DNA of 64,000 nucleotides from an uncultured Hyphomicrobiales bacterium (GCA_903842455.1 CAIMLX010000094.1:62001-126000), one strand, 5' to 3'; positions 42,055 to 51,144 are shown, counted from the stretch's first letter. Notes: generated by a model from the sequence alone, not told the origin. Made by a program: numbers and translations.

Positions 42055-43191
42055 TCAGCTCGCCCTTGCGCCGATGCGAGCCAGCGCTTCGATGGCTTGA
42101 TCGACGACCGGGTTGCGTTCGCGCACCTGGGGGACGGGGATGCGGCGGCGGTCGACGGCGCGGAACTCCGGCTTGGTCATGTCGAGCAGGTTCACCTCGC
42201 CGCGCCAGGCGCTCATCAGGAACGCGGTGGCATCGACCGAGACGGTCTCGAACATCCGCGAGAACTGGGCCAGCGCCTTGGAGCGGTCCTCGTCGTGCGA
42301 GGTGGCGTGGATGAGCACCTTGAGACCCTCATGCGCGTCGCAGCCGAAGGCGCGCAGCACCACGAACAGCGCGGCCCCCGAGGTGTCGTGCGCGATCTGG
42401 CCGCAGCGCACTTCGTCGAGGCCGGTGATCTGGTGCAGCAGGCGGGTAACCTCGGGGCGGCGGTTTTCGCTGAACAGCTTCATCAGGGCCTTGGTCAGTT
42501 CGGCCGTGGCGACGGAGAGCTGCTCGAGCGTGCGCTTGATCGGGGCAGACGGTGTCTTGCGGTCGACGAAGGCGGCGATCACCTTGATCCGGTCGGTCTC
42601 GCCGAGGTCGAAGAAGGCGGGAGCGAGAAGAGCGGCATCGAAGTCTTCGCGTGCCGCGAGCGACCAGGCGACCTGGTGGTCCATCTGGGCGGAGCGGGCG
42701 AGGGCGGAGAGGTAGGGGCCGCGCGGCACGATGGCCGTGTTGGTGGCAAGCGCGCGGTAGACCTTGCGGCTGTTCATCTGGAACAGCTTGGCGAGAACGG
42801 CGGCCGAAAGGTCGGCGCGGCGGGCGAGGGCGGCGCCGAGCATCACGTCATTGGCCGAGATGACCTTGAGCATGGTTTCTTCGGAGAGTTTTGGAGCGCT
42901 GACGAGGAAATCGCCGAGGTCGTCGCCGAGATGGCGGACGACGAGTTCCTCGAGTTCGGGGGAGAGGTTCTCCGACCGGCCGAGCGTCGCGGCGGCCTTT
43001 GCCCGGGCGGCAGGGGCAGCCGCCGGAAAGAGACGCTGCGCGAGGGCGGCGAACTGTTCCATTTCGGCACTGGTGGGGCGGCCACGCCGGGCAAATGCGT
43101 CGCAGGCGGCGCAGAGCAGCGTGTTGGTACGGTCGATCCCGCCTGTCTCGATGAGCAGCTGGAACGTCTCGTAAGGCTGGAAACCTATCAT
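42055..43191 (-). CDS. DUF2336 family protein
   Basis: A 378-residue, almost entirely helical protein of the DUF2336 family, found in alphaproteobacteria and built of HEAT-like repeats. Visible parts are LGDDLGDFLVSAPKLSEETM near residue 88, LAKLFQMNSRKVYRAL, and a terminal VRERNPVVDQAIEALARIG. ATG 43191 removes a 21-codon upstream extension without family likeness. Function unknown; it stands alone. Confidence 0.82.
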   Translation of the reverse strand: MIGFQPYETFQLLIETGGIDRTNTLLCAACDAFARRGRPTSAEMEQFAALAQRLFPAAAPAARAKAAATLGRSENLSPELEELVVRHLGDDLGDFLVSAPKLSEETMLKVISANDVMLGAALARRADLSAAVLAKLFQMNSRKVYRALATNTAIVPRGPYLSALARSAQMDHQVAWSLAAREDFDAALLAPAFFDLGETDRIKVIAAFVDRKTPSAPIKRTLEQLSVATAELTKALMKLFSENRRPEVTRLLHQITGLDEVRCGQIAHDTSGAALFVVLRAFGCDAHEGLKVLIHATSHDEDRSKALAQFSRMFETVSVDATAFLMSAWRGEVNLLDMTKPEFRAVDRRRIPVPQVRERNPVVDQAIEALARIGARAS

Positions 43192-43374
43192 TATTGTGCC
43201 CCGAACGCCCCGGTGACTCAGTGGGGACGCCTCAGGACGATCATTTCCAGACAATCGTTAGCGAACTGTTAACCTTGAGGAACTCTTAATGCTCGCACGG
43301 GCACAGTGCGTCGCGCCCGGGCTCCGGTCGGCATTGTGCTGCCCGGAACTCTGCCCATCCCATGGGAGGCTCGG

Positions 43375-43557
43375 TTGGGGAATATCGTTCAACTACCAAA
43401 GCGCGGACGCAGCGCCAAACCTGCCGGCCCGGGGGCAACCACCCACGAGCCAGCCGAGGTCATCCTATTCACCGGGGTACGCTATGAGCGGAACGACACG
43501 CCAGGGCTGCCCACCAAACCGGCCGGCGCGACGACGGGCAAGCGCCGCCGCGGCTAG
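43375..43557 (+). CDS. small conserved-looking protein with TTG start
   Basis: A 60-residue protein beginning (M)GNIVQLPKRGRSAKPAGPGA and containing EVILFTGVRYERND, a compact strand-like motif I take as real coding sequence. GGGAGG lies five bases before the TTG. It overlaps the next gene's start by 74 bases in another frame. The RBS and the Val-Ile-Leu-Phe-Thr-Gly motif are the evidence; function unknown. Confidence 0.5.
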   Translation: MGNIVQLPKRGRSAKPAGPGATTHEPAEVILFTGVRYERNDTPGLPTKPAGATTGKRRRG

Positions 43558-44347
43558 CTGGCTGACGGCCGCGATCCTTGCCTTGATGCCGGTTGCGCCT
43601 GTCCATGCCCAGCAGCTCGGCGATTTCGGTCGCATGGAGCGCAACTTCCTCAACGACGAAGTGCTGCCGCTGCTCGACAAGAACCGCAGGGGCATGAACG
43701 GCCGCCCGCTCGATGGCTTCAACCTCACGGATGAAGAAGTGGAGATGCGCGACCGCGTCTGGCGCTTTCTCGTTGCCCCGCACGCCAAGGACTGGGCCTG
43801 GCCCTATGGCGCCGAGCTCCGTCCGGCCAAAGCCGGTGGCGGGACAGAAAAGCAGGTCGGCAAGTACTATCGCTGGCTGACGGGCGAACGCTACGCCTCC
43901 TCCCGCGTACGCTACAACACCATGGCCGAGCATGTCGGGGCCGACATCGCGACATTGCCGACGACGTTTCACTCGATCTGCGCGGTGATCCAGGTGGACC
44001 GACAGCGGGGCGTGGCGATTGCGGAGATCGCCGGTCTCGGGCCTGAAATGCTGGCGCGGGTGGACAAGCGCGACCGCGAGAATGCCACCTTCATCCAGCA
44101 CTTCGTGCTGGCGCTCAACTTTCGCTACCAGTCCTACCAGTATGCGCTCGACCACTTCCTCGTCGAGACACCGCACCAGGAGGCGCTGCGGGTGGACACC
44201 GCGCTGACCGGGCTTGTGGTGTGGGTCGAGCGCGCCAACGCGCACGACTTCTGCGGCGATAGCTGGTCCGCGCATGGCGGGGGCGAGACAGCCCTGCCGG
44301 GACGCGTGCTGCTCGATCCCCCGGACGAAGGGCCATACCGCAAGTAG
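43484..44347 (+). CDS. exported hypothetical protein
   Basis: A 287-residue protein with a long arginine-rich signal peptide (cleavage near VHAQ-Q, residue 42). The mature part is rich in aromatic and charged residues: NFLNDEVLPLLDKNRRGMNG, DRVWRFLVAPHAKDWAW, VGKYYRWLTGERYASSRVRY and YQYALDHFLVETPHQEALRV. No family recognised; its alphaproteobacterial look and export point to a cell-envelope role. ATG 43484 gives the only plausible signal peptide. Confidence 0.65.
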   Translation: MSGTTRQGCPPNRPARRRASAAAASWLTAAILALMPVAPVHAQQLGDFGRMERNFLNDEVLPLLDKNRRGMNGRPLDGFNLTDEEVEMRDRVWRFLVAPHAKDWAWPYGAELRPAKAGGGTEKQVGKYYRWLTGERYASSRVRYNTMAEHVGADIATLPTTFHSICAVIQVDRQRGVAIAEIAGLGPEMLARVDKRDRENATFIQHFVLALNFRYQSYQYALDHFLVETPHQEALRVDTALTGLVVWVERANAHDFCGDSWSAHGGGETALPGRVLLDPPDEGPYRK

Positions 44348-44439
44348 TGGCGTTAACTGTTCATTGACCATGACCGCAGATCGCGCGCATCCCGCAAGGG
44401 GGCGTGTCCATTGCATTTGTATCAAATACGAGGCGTACG

Positions 44440-44664
44440 ATGTCCCAGACCAACGAGCACCTGCCTGACCACTATGTCGCCGAATTCCTCGACCTGGCGA
44501 CGTCGGCCCATGTCTATTTCGAGCTGATCAACGACCGGCTGACCATGCGTGCGGTTAACCCGCAATGGGAGATGTGGCGGCCGTTCCGTCACCTGCTCGA
44601 CGAGATCGGCGCAAGGCGGATCGAGCAGTACCTGCGCGACAACCGCGGGCACACGACGCACTGA
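44440..44664 (+). CDS. hypothetical small protein
   Basis: A 74-residue cytoplasmic-looking protein: HLPDHYVAEFLDLATSAHVY, FELINDRLTMRAVNPQWEMW and DEIGARRIEQYLRDN. Purine-rich GAGG precedes ATG 44440 by seven bases. It follows the exported-protein gene by 92 bases and converges with the DUF1254-like gene. No family recognised. Confidence 0.55.
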   Translation: MSQTNEHLPDHYVAEFLDLATSAHVYFELINDRLTMRAVNPQWEMWRPFRHLLDEIGARRIEQYLRDNRGHTTH

Positions 44665-44668
44665 ATTC

Positions 44669-45217
44669 TCAGACGGCGAGGTTGCCGCACCTGAGCCCCG
44701 CCAGCGACTTCTCGTAGCGCGCCCGCATGGCCGGATGGGGTGGGGCGAGGCGGATGACGACCATCAGTTCGTCTTGCTGCGCCTCGACGATGAGAAGGCC
44801 GGCGGCGACGTCCAGCTTCTGCTCGGCGAGCAGGCGGGTCTGCGCCGGGTTGAACAGCCCCAGGTCGAGCAGGTTGCTGGTGCTGTCGCGGTTGGTGGTC
44901 GAGTAGACCACCGTACCGTTGCGGCCATAGACGGCGATCGACCAGAAGGCCTGTGGCAGCGCGCCGGCGACCGTGCCCGGCCCCTTGCGCAGGTCGACGG
45001 TGCAGACGGCATAGGCAAGCTCGGGGTCGAGCCGCAACGGATTGGGCTCGCCTGCGGTGACGGCAGCAAGGACGCGGGTGCCCTCGTTCGGCCCGAGCGC
45101 AGCCACGCGATCCCATGCCGCGGTGGCCGAGAGGGCCGGTAGCATCAGGATTACCACGATGTGGATGATGCCGCCGAGCACAAGGCCGGCGAAGATCCAT
45201 AAGCCGGTGCGGATCAT
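44669..45217 (-). CDS. DUF1254-like membrane-anchored protein
   Basis: A 182-residue protein with an N-terminal membrane helix (LWIFAGLVLGGIIHIVVILM) and a soluble part with ELAYAVCTVDLRKGPG, FWSIAVYGRNGTVVYSTTNR and GLLIVEAQQDELMVVIRLAP. This resembles the N-terminal DUF1254 part of proteins usually fused to DUF1214; here the two parts are separate coupled genes. It overlaps the DUF1214 gene (ATGA). Function unknown; likely periplasmic. Confidence 0.7.
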   Translation of the reverse strand: MIRTGLWIFAGLVLGGIIHIVVILMLPALSATAAWDRVAALGPNEGTRVLAAVTAGEPNPLRLDPELAYAVCTVDLRKGPGTVAGALPQAFWSIAVYGRNGTVVYSTTNRDSTSNLLDLGLFNPAQTRLLAEQKLDVAAGLLIVEAQQDELMVVIRLAPPHPAMRARYEKSLAGLRCGNLAV

Positions 45218-45792
45218 GCGCAGGCCTCGCGGATGATCGAGGGCAGGGCGGCGACATTGGCCCCGGCGCCCGAGAGGCTGGACGGGTCGTACAGCGTCAG
45301 GACGAGGTCGAACGGGCCCTCACCGGCGATTTCCAGCCAGTTGCGTGGCGCCAGAGACCTGGACACGTAGAGTTCGACCGAGCCGTCCGGGGCGCGCGAC
45401 AGCCGGCCGCTGTGGAAATCGGTCGGCCCGCCCGGCCGGGTAACCGGCGCACCGGTATCGGGCGCCACCGGCACCAGTGTCCAGAAGCGGGCGGGCGGCG
45501 TGGTGCCGTCGATGCGGTAGCGGCAGTTGCGGTCGAGCCGGCGGTTGTCGCTGTCGAGCGTAGCGGTGAACTGCAGGCCCTCGGATGCGCCGAGTTCAAG
45601 CGAGCCGGAGCGCGCGATATAGGCGCGGGTGTAGGGGTCGGGGCCGGGGACGCCAACGTCTCGCCACGCCTGCCATGGTCCGATCTCGACCGCCCCGAGC
45701 AGGCGGCCGTCGTTGAGCGCGTACCAGCTCAGCCCGAAGCCGGTGCCGAGCGCAACCGTGATCATCAGCGCGAGGTGGATGAGGAAGCGCAA
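45214..45792 (-). CDS. DUF1214 family protein
   Basis: A 192-residue DUF1214 protein with an N-terminal membrane helix (LIHLALMITVALGTGFGLSW). DUF1214 features include YTRAYIARSGSLELGASEGL, the RLDRNCRYRIDG strand and a closing NWLEIAGEGPFDLVLTLYDP. The TTG start stands one base after the PBP1A stop, so translation is coupled to it and to the DUF1254-like gene. This places the pair in a cell-wall operon, though its role is unknown. Confidence 0.8.
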   Translation of the reverse strand: MRFLIHLALMITVALGTGFGLSWYALNDGRLLGAVEIGPWQAWRDVGVPGPDPYTRAYIARSGSLELGASEGLQFTATLDSDNRRLDRNCRYRIDGTTPPARFWTLVPVAPDTGAPVTRPGGPTDFHSGRLSRAPDGSVELYVSRSLAPRNWLEIAGEGPFDLVLTLYDPSSLSGAGANVAALPSIIREACA

Positions 45793-45793
45793 G

Positions 45794-47968
45794 CTACATT
45801 GCGCCTGTGGCGACGGGGAAGGCCTCGAGTTCGGCCGCCTGAGCCGCGGGCACCGCCGGCGACGTGCCGAGCGCGTCCTGCAGCCGGCGCGCCACATCGA
45901 GCAGCTTCTGTGCCGCTTCGGGCTTGAGCCCCGGCGGACGTTCGGGCTGCAACGCATCCGGAGCGGTCGGAGTGGCGTTGGCGATGACGAACGGCGCGGG
46001 CTCGAAATCGACGCCGTCGACCGGCTTGATCTCAATATTGGTGTGCGCATACGCCATGAACTTCTGCCAGGCGACGGTGGGCAGGGTGCCGCCGGTGAGA
46101 TCGTTGGTGGCCTCGTAGTTGTCGTTGCCGAACCAGACGGCCGCCACGTAGTTGCCGGTGAAGCCGCAGAACCACGCGTCGCGGTAGGACGAGGTGGTGC
46201 CGGTCTTGCCGACGGACGGCACGCCTTCGATCTGGGCGCGGCGGCCGGTGCCGCTCTCGACCACGGCGCGCATCATGCGGTTCATGTACTGGACGGTCCG
46301 CTCGGAGACGACGCGCTCGCGGTTGGCGTCGGGATCGGCGTCGAACAGTTCGTCGCCGCCCGTGGTGGTGATGCGGGTGATGCCGAAGGCCGGGGTCTTG
46401 TAGCCGTGATTGGCGAAGGCTGCATAGGACGAGGCCATGTCGATGACGCTGACTTCGGCGGCGCCCAGCGCCAGCGAGCGGGTCACCGGGAAATCGTTGC
46501 GGATGCCGATCTTGCGGGCGAAGTCGGCGATCGGCTGGCGGCCGGTCTTGATCGAGAGGTTGACCGGGACCGTGTTGATCGACTGCTGGAACGCCGAGAT
46601 CAGGCTGATGCGGCCAACCTGGTTGCGCGAGTAGTTCTGCGGGCACCAGTTGCCGATGCACTGGGTGGCGCCCGATACGACGGTGTCGGGGTCGTATTCG
46701 GGGATCATCTCGAAGGCGGTGGCGTAGTCGAACAGCTTGAACGACGAGCCCGGCTGCCGGTTGGGGACGATTGAGCGGTTGAACTGGCTCTTGCCGTAGT
46801 CGACGCCGCCGACCATGGCGCGGATCGACCCGTTGGGTTCGAGCACGACCATGGCGGCCTGCTCGACATTGTACTGCTCGCCCTGTTCGCGCACCACTGA
46901 AGTCACGGCATCCTCGGCATAGGACTGCAGCACCGGATCGATGGTGGTGCGGACCACGAAGCTGTTCGAGGTGGTGTCGGTGGTCGCGATGAGCGTCTTG
47001 GTTTCCTCGAAGGCGTAGTCGAGGAAGTAGTTGGGCGAGTTCGCCTCATGCGAGCGATCGACCGGCGTCGCCGGGTTGCGGCGGGCCGCGGTGACCTGGC
47101 CCTCGGTGAGGTAGCCGGCATCGACGAGGTTGGAGAGCACCAGGTTGGCGCGGCCGCGCGCGGCAGCCAGATCGACATGCGGCGCGTACTTGGTCGGCGC
47201 CTTGAACATGCCCGCCAGCATCGCCGACTCGGCGAGGTTCACGTCGGTGACCTTCTTGCCGAAGTAGAACTCGGCGGCCGCGGCGACGCCGAAATTGCCG
47301 CCGCCCATATAGGCGCGGTCGAAATAGAGCTTGAGGATCTCGTCCTTGGAGTAGTGCCACTCGAGCCAGATGGCGAGGAAGGCTTCCTTGATCTTGCGCT
47401 CGAGCGTGCGCTCGGAGGTGAGGAACAGGTTCTTGGCCAACTGCTGGCTGAGCGACGAGCCGCCCTGGGTGGAGCTGTCGCCCTGGGCGTTCGAGAGGAG
47501 CGCGCGCAGCGTGCCGATGGGGTCGATGCCCCAGTGCTCGTAAAAACGCCGGTCCTCGGTGGCGAGCGTCGCCTTGACGAAAGACTCGGGCAACTGGGCC
47601 AGCGGCACGGAATCGTCGGAGCGGATGCCGCGGCGGCCCACCTCGTTGCCGTAGCGATCGAGGAACACCACCGAGATGTCCTCGGCCTTGTTGAAGCGGC
47701 CGGAGACCGTGGCATCGAAAGCCGGCAGCGCCAGCGCTGTCATCAGCACGAGGCCGATGGCTCCGAAGGTCAGCCCGTCGGACACCGTCTCGACAAAGAA
47801 GCGCTTGATCCCGCTGACGCGGAAGCGGGAGAAGAAATCCTCGACCGACGTGTACCAGCGGCCGAGCTCCTGCCAGAAATCATAGAGGGCGGAATCGAGC
47901 CAGGCGTCTGCCGCCAGCATGCCCGACTTCTTCCGCCGCTTTTCCTTGTGGTAGAACGGATCCTGCAC
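45794..47968 (-). CDS. bifunctional penicillin-binding protein 1A
   Basis: A 724-residue class A penicillin-binding protein that polymerises and cross-links peptidoglycan. After a membrane anchor (about residues 58-80) comes the glycosyltransferase domain with EDRRFYEHWGIDP and GGSSLSQQLAKNLFL. The transpeptidase domain has the active serine in PGSSFKLF, then QSINTV and GKTGTTSS. The GTG at 47968 has GGAG eight bases upstream and yields the typical start VQDPFYHKEKRRKK, so I prefer it to a start 36 codons further out. First gene of an operon with DUF1214 and DUF1254 proteins. Confidence 0.92.
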   Translation of the reverse strand: MQDPFYHKEKRRKKSGMLAADAWLDSALYDFWQELGRWYTSVEDFFSRFRVSGIKRFFVETVSDGLTFGAIGLVLMTALALPAFDATVSGRFNKAEDISVVFLDRYGNEVGRRGIRSDDSVPLAQLPESFVKATLATEDRRFYEHWGIDPIGTLRALLSNAQGDSSTQGGSSLSQQLAKNLFLTSERTLERKIKEAFLAIWLEWHYSKDEILKLYFDRAYMGGGNFGVAAAAEFYFGKKVTDVNLAESAMLAGMFKAPTKYAPHVDLAAARGRANLVLSNLVDAGYLTEGQVTAARRNPATPVDRSHEANSPNYFLDYAFEETKTLIATTDTTSNSFVVRTTIDPVLQSYAEDAVTSVVREQGEQYNVEQAAMVVLEPNGSIRAMVGGVDYGKSQFNRSIVPNRQPGSSFKLFDYATAFEMIPEYDPDTVVSGATQCIGNWCPQNYSRNQVGRISLISAFQQSINTVPVNLSIKTGRQPIADFARKIGIRNDFPVTRSLALGAAEVSVIDMASSYAAFANHGYKTPAFGITRITTTGGDELFDADPDANRERVVSERTVQYMNRMMRAVVESGTGRRAQIEGVPSVGKTGTTSSYRDAWFCGFTGNYVAAVWFGNDNYEATNDLTGGTLPTVAWQKFMAYAHTNIEIKPVDGVDFEPAPFVIANATPTAPDALQPERPPGLKPEAAQKLLDVARRLQDALGTSPAVPAAQAAELEAFPVATGAM

Positions 47969-48104
47969 CGAACGCTCCGTTGGCCGCCGCTCACAGTGTT
48001 GCGCCTTGAATCTGAGCAGATCGTGGCGCATTGGCAAGACGTTCGCTTCGATATGATCAGCGGACGCTTTGCGCAAGCGTGCGAAGCGTCAAACAGGGAA
48101 CGGC

Positions 48105-48560
48105 ATGGCTTTCTGGGAAGAAAAGACGCTCGAGGAAATGACCGAGGTGGAGTGGGAATCGCTCTGCGACGGCTGCGGGCGCTGCTGCCTGATGAAGCTC
48201 GAGGACGAGGATACCGGCGATATCTACGTGTCGGACGTGCGCTGCCAGCTGCTCGACGGCGAGAGCTGCAAGTGCTCGGACTATCCGAACCGGCTGAAGG
48301 TGGTGCCCGACTGCATCAAGCTGACGCCGGAAAACGTGCGGACGATCGCGTGGATTCCGACAACCTGTGCCTACCGGCGCATTGCCGAAGGCAAGGGACT
48401 GGCCTGGTGGCACCCGCTTGTTTCAGGCGACCCGGAGTCGGTGAAACTGGTCGGCGTGTCGGTGCGCGGCCGCACGGTCCCCGAGCAATCGGTGAAGCCC
48501 GGCGAGTGGGAAGACCACGTCGCCGACTGGCCCAACTGGGAGCCGCCGGAGAAAATCTAG
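48105..48560 (+). CDS. YcgN family cysteine-cluster protein
   Basis: A 151-residue YcgN/UPF0260 protein with a cysteine-rich core suited to a metal or Fe-S site: CDGCGRCC near residue 24, [17 protein letters not shown] near residue 52, VVPDC and TTCAYRR. The family lacks a proven function. ATG 48105 has AGGGAA upstream. Its TAG shares a CTAG with the stop of the convergent Fic gene. It diverges from PBP1A through a 136-base gap that must hold both promoters. Confidence 0.88.
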   Translation: MAFWEEKTLEEMTEVEWESLCDGCGRCCLMKLEDEDTGDIYVSDVRCQLLDGESCKCSDYPNRLKVVPDCIKLTPENVRTIAWIPTTCAYRRIAEGKGLAWWHPLVSGDPESVKLVGVSVRGRTVPEQSVKPGEWEDHVADWPNWEPPEKI

Positions 48561-49141
48561 CTGCGGGCAAAGGCCAACAGGGCCGCGATGTCGTGATTGT
48601 CGGCCGCGCGCAGCGCCTTGATGTAGGTGGATCGTACCGGACCGGCAGCGAGCAGGCTAGACCGTCCCCAGGTGAAGACCGGGCGACCCAACTGCTCCGC
48701 CACCAAGTCGGCCATCAACCTGGTGTGCCGGCCGTTGCCGTTCGGAAAGGGGTGTATCTGGACGAGGCGGTGGTGCACCATCACGGCGATCTCGTCCGGT
48801 TGGAATGGCCGGGAGTCCATCCAGTACTGGGCAGTGTCGAGGTGCTCCCGCAGGGCAACCGAGATCTGGTGCGGCGCCACGCCTATGTTGGTCGCGCGAC
48901 GGCGATAGCTGCCAGCCCAGGACCAGACTTCACCGAACATCGAACGGTGCAGGGCCTTGATGAAAGCCTCGCTCAACATAGAACGCCGTCGCGTCCGCCG
49001 TGCCCACACAAGTCCGGCAAGAATGTTCGCCTGCTCGGCCTCATCGAGTTCGGCCCGAGTTGTGATCCAGCTCTGCCGCAGCCCGGCGAGTTCCTCCGGT
49101 CCGAGTGGCGTTGCCCCTGGCGGGTCGTTTCCCTTCAGCAC
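48557..49141 (-). CDS. Fic/DOC family protein (mobile mystery protein B)
   Basis: A 194-residue Fic-domain protein, likely an AMP- or nucleotide-transferase. The full active motif [12 protein letters not shown] is present (about residue 128). The N-terminal part [20 protein letters not shown] matches mobile mystery protein B (TIGR02613 type), and its partner upstream matches protein A, so this is the A/B module. The GTG start lies two bases after the partner's stop. An inhibitory SxxxE/N helix is not obvious. The target is unknown. Confidence 0.85.
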   Translation of the reverse strand: MLKGNDPPGATPLGPEELAGLRQSWITTRAELDEAEQANILAGLVWARRTRRRSMLSEAFIKALHRSMFGEVWSWAGSYRRRATNIGVAPHQISVALREHLDTAQYWMDSRPFQPDEIAVMVHHRLVQIHPFPNGNGRHTRLMADLVAEQLGRPVFTWGRSSLLAAGPVRSTYIKALRAADNHDIAALLAFARS

Positions 49142-49143
49142 CG

Positions 49144-49599
49144 CTACTCGTCCCAGAGGTCCCGATCCCGAAGGTGCTGGGAGACATAATCCTCGACCAG
49201 TTGATCGCGATCGACGGTGGTTACACGCTGATCCTCGAGCAACATGGTTTGATCGACGCGGGACAGCGCGACGGTGGCCTTGCGCCTTGCCCGATCCTGA
49301 ACCAGTTGCTCCAGCGGGCGGTTGGGCACCAGCGCATACACCAGCGTGCAATCGAGAGCTGCGGCAGCCTTGCGCAAGGTATCGAGACGAATGGTGCCCA
49401 TGGCCTCCGATGTCTCAGCGCCCTCGATACTCTGCGAAGTCAGTCCCATACGGTGACCGAGCTGGACAGCCGTCATGCCCAGACTGTCACGTATAGCGCG
49501 CAGCCAGCCTCGCGGCGGCGGCGTCATGTCGGCGGACCGCAGCGGCATGAGCTTTTCGTCGAGGCGTCGACGGGCAGTTTTTCTAGCAAGGCTCAGCAT
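49144..49599 (-). CDS. HTH regulator/antitoxin (mobile mystery protein A)
   Basis: A 151-residue helix-turn-helix protein of the mobile mystery protein A type. The conserved opening GWLRAIRDSLGMTAVQLGHR (about residue 31) is followed by MGLTSQSIEGAETSEAMGTI, then TLRKAAAALDCTLVYALVPN. It is the upstream partner of the Fic gene and probably binds the three CCAG-N8-CTGG sites at 49642-49721. ATG 49599 gives the family length but lacks a good ribosome site. Confidence 0.85.
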   Translation of the reverse strand: MLSLARKTARRRLDEKLMPLRSADMTPPPRGWLRAIRDSLGMTAVQLGHRMGLTSQSIEGAETSEAMGTIRLDTLRKAAAALDCTLVYALVPNRPLEQLVQDRARRKATVALSRVDQTMLLEDQRVTTVDRDQLVEDYVSQHLRDRDLWDE

Positions 49600-49633
49600 C
49601 TGGTCTGACCACGCAGTTTGAAAAGGTAGCTCC

Positions 49634-49662
49634 AATATAGACCAGGTTACAGCCTGGATCAA
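49634..49662 (-). promoter_or_regulatory. promoter of the mobile mystery module
   Basis: On the minus strand TTGATC (49662-49657) and TATATT (49639-49634) are 17 bases apart, a good sigma-70 match. The first CCAG-N8-CTGG operator fills the spacer, so a bound repressor would block RNA polymerase directly. Confidence 0.7.
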
Positions 49663-49721
49663 TTTTGAAAAAACCAGACTGAAATCTGGAGAAAGACACA
49701 AAAATCCAGGCGACAGCCTGG
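49642..49721. promoter_or_regulatory. three CCAG-N8-CTGG operators at 32-bp spacing
   Basis: Inverted repeats CCAGGTTACAGCCTGG (49642-49657), CCAGACTGAAATCTGG (49674-49689) and CCAGGCGACAGCCTGG (49706-49721). Starts are exactly 32 bp apart, about three helical turns, so three repressor dimers would sit on the same DNA face. Confidence 0.8.
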
Positions 49722-50236
49722 AAAATGGGATGCGTGCAAGGCCCGCCAACAAGCGGCTAGGACGCGCCCTAGAGCCGTCGGCGGCGGCTGGCCGTGGACC
49801 TGCCACTCGCCGAACCAGCGCTTCGCCGCCTCAAGCCGGTGGTTGGAATCCGACATGAGGGGGGGGCGCCTGCAGTCAGAAGAAACAATGTCGTGGCACC
49901 GCGGGGACTAGGGGCGCGGGAGGGGCGGCGCAACCGCCACTATCGTAGTAGCAGCACTGTTTTACCGGCCGCGCCGGCCACTCAGGCTGTGTTCACGGCT
50001 TCGTGATAATAAAAATGAGCATCGTCGTCGTCGGGGAATAAGGCAGCTGCGTTCTGCTTGAACGGCTGACAATCAAAGCAAGTCAGGATTGTTGCCGTAT
50101 TTGGCCGGGGTTCCCGCCACCTTCCTGAACGGTGGATGAACGCCGACGTTACTCAGGATTCAGGCGCGCAGTCCATATAGGTCACCAGAACCTCAAGACC
50201 CGAACAGACCCACATCTCTCAAGAAGGGAATCGCTC
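49722..50236. other. gene-free stretch
   Basis: No gene I can support. A minus-strand reading starting near 49856 runs into the operators and has no conserved features. Segment 49860-50130 contains no clear promoter or repeat. The DUF2147 gene's ribosome site (AAGAAGGGA) is at the right end. Confidence 0.4.
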
Positions 50237-50614
50237 ATGACTCTCGGCAAGAACCTCGCACTCGGCATCATGGCCCTGACACTCGCCGCCGCCCCCTCGT
50301 TCGCCCTCGCCGCCGACCCCACCGGCATCTGGCAGGCCAATGACGGCAAGAGCCGCTACCACATCACCAACTGCTCCGCCGACGCCCTGTGCGCGCGCCT
50401 GATCTGGCTGCGCGACAAGGACGACAAGAACATCGGCTACCTCAACCAGGTCATCGTCCAGGGCACGCTGTCGGCTGAGAACAAGTGGACCGGCACGGTC
50501 AAGCAGGGCGGCGACACCTACGCCGGCACCATGATCCTGACCGGCGAGGACAGCCTCAAGGTCAACGGTTGCAAGGGCGTCTTCTGCCAGACCGTCCGCC
50601 TCAGCCGCGTCTGA
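50237..50614 (+). CDS. DUF2147 family exported protein
   Basis: A 125-residue exported protein. Signal peptide to about residue 24 (cleavage near ALA-ADP). The mature part has the DUF2147 hallmarks PTGIWQANDGKSRYHITNC, LCARLIWLRDKDDKN and a C-terminal CKGVFCQTVRLSRV, with two conserved cysteine pairs. The fold is a small beta-barrel; function is unknown in most species. ATG 50237 follows AAGAAGGGA. A strong terminator follows at 50659. Confidence 0.85.
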   Translation: MTLGKNLALGIMALTLAAAPSFALAADPTGIWQANDGKSRYHITNCSADALCARLIWLRDKDDKNIGYLNQVIVQGTLSAENKWTGTVKQGGDTYAGTMILTGEDSLKVNGCKGVFCQTVRLSRV

Positions 50615-50658
50615 CCCCAAGACCGCATAGGCAGCTCTCAAGAACTGCCGAACTGGAG

Positions 50659-50692
50659 ATCCCGCGTGAGACCGCCTCGCGCGGGATTTTTT
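50659..50692 (+). terminator. rho-independent terminator
   Basis: Stem ATCCCGCG / CGCGGGAT (50659-50666 with 50680-50687) followed by six T residues. It lies 45 bases after the DUF2147 stop. Confidence 0.9.
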
Positions 50693-51144
50693 GCGTCCTG
50701 AGTTTCGCGGGGGGCGCCGGGTAGGGAGAGGTCGCTCCCGTCGCCGCATGGTCGAAGCCTCCCTGGCACCAGGAGGCGCTGTCGCAATCGGCGTACGACA
50801 TCGCATTACTCACGCTGAGGGCGGGTGTGAGCGCGCGTCGGGTGGTTACTCCGGTCCAGTGATCGCGGGGGCCACTGTGACCTCATTGCCGATATTCCCT
50901 TGCCTTCGCGGGCATCAGCGTTCATCAAGGCCATCTCGACGGACCCGGCATTGCCGGGTGGCTTCTCCTGGCGCCGATCCCCAGGCAAAAACTAGCCCGC
51001 TCGCGCGCCACCGCGCGATCGTGAGCAGTCCTTCGATGCCAATCCTCATGCAAGACGACCGATCGTCATTGTGGTCGCCCAGTCTGGTCCGGTCCGGTTC
51101 GGCCGAGGCCGCGACCTCTCCTCTCCGTTTCGAAGGCTTATTCG
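50693..51144 (+). other. long structured upstream region of the SulP gene
   Basis: No gene I can support in these 450 bases. Several stems are visible: CCCGGC-ATT-GCCGGG at 50944-50958, a following CCTGG/CCAGG pair, and repeated GGTCCGGTCCGG-like bases near 51088. This could be a regulatory leader; alphaproteobacteria carry a structured RNA (sul1) upstream of some sulfate transporters, but I cannot confirm a match by eye. Confidence 0.35.

Noticed and set aside
49659-49856. Minus-strand reading upstream of the mobile mystery module
   Set aside because: It runs through the operator palindromes and has no ribosome site or recognisable motif; possibly a remnant but not supportable.
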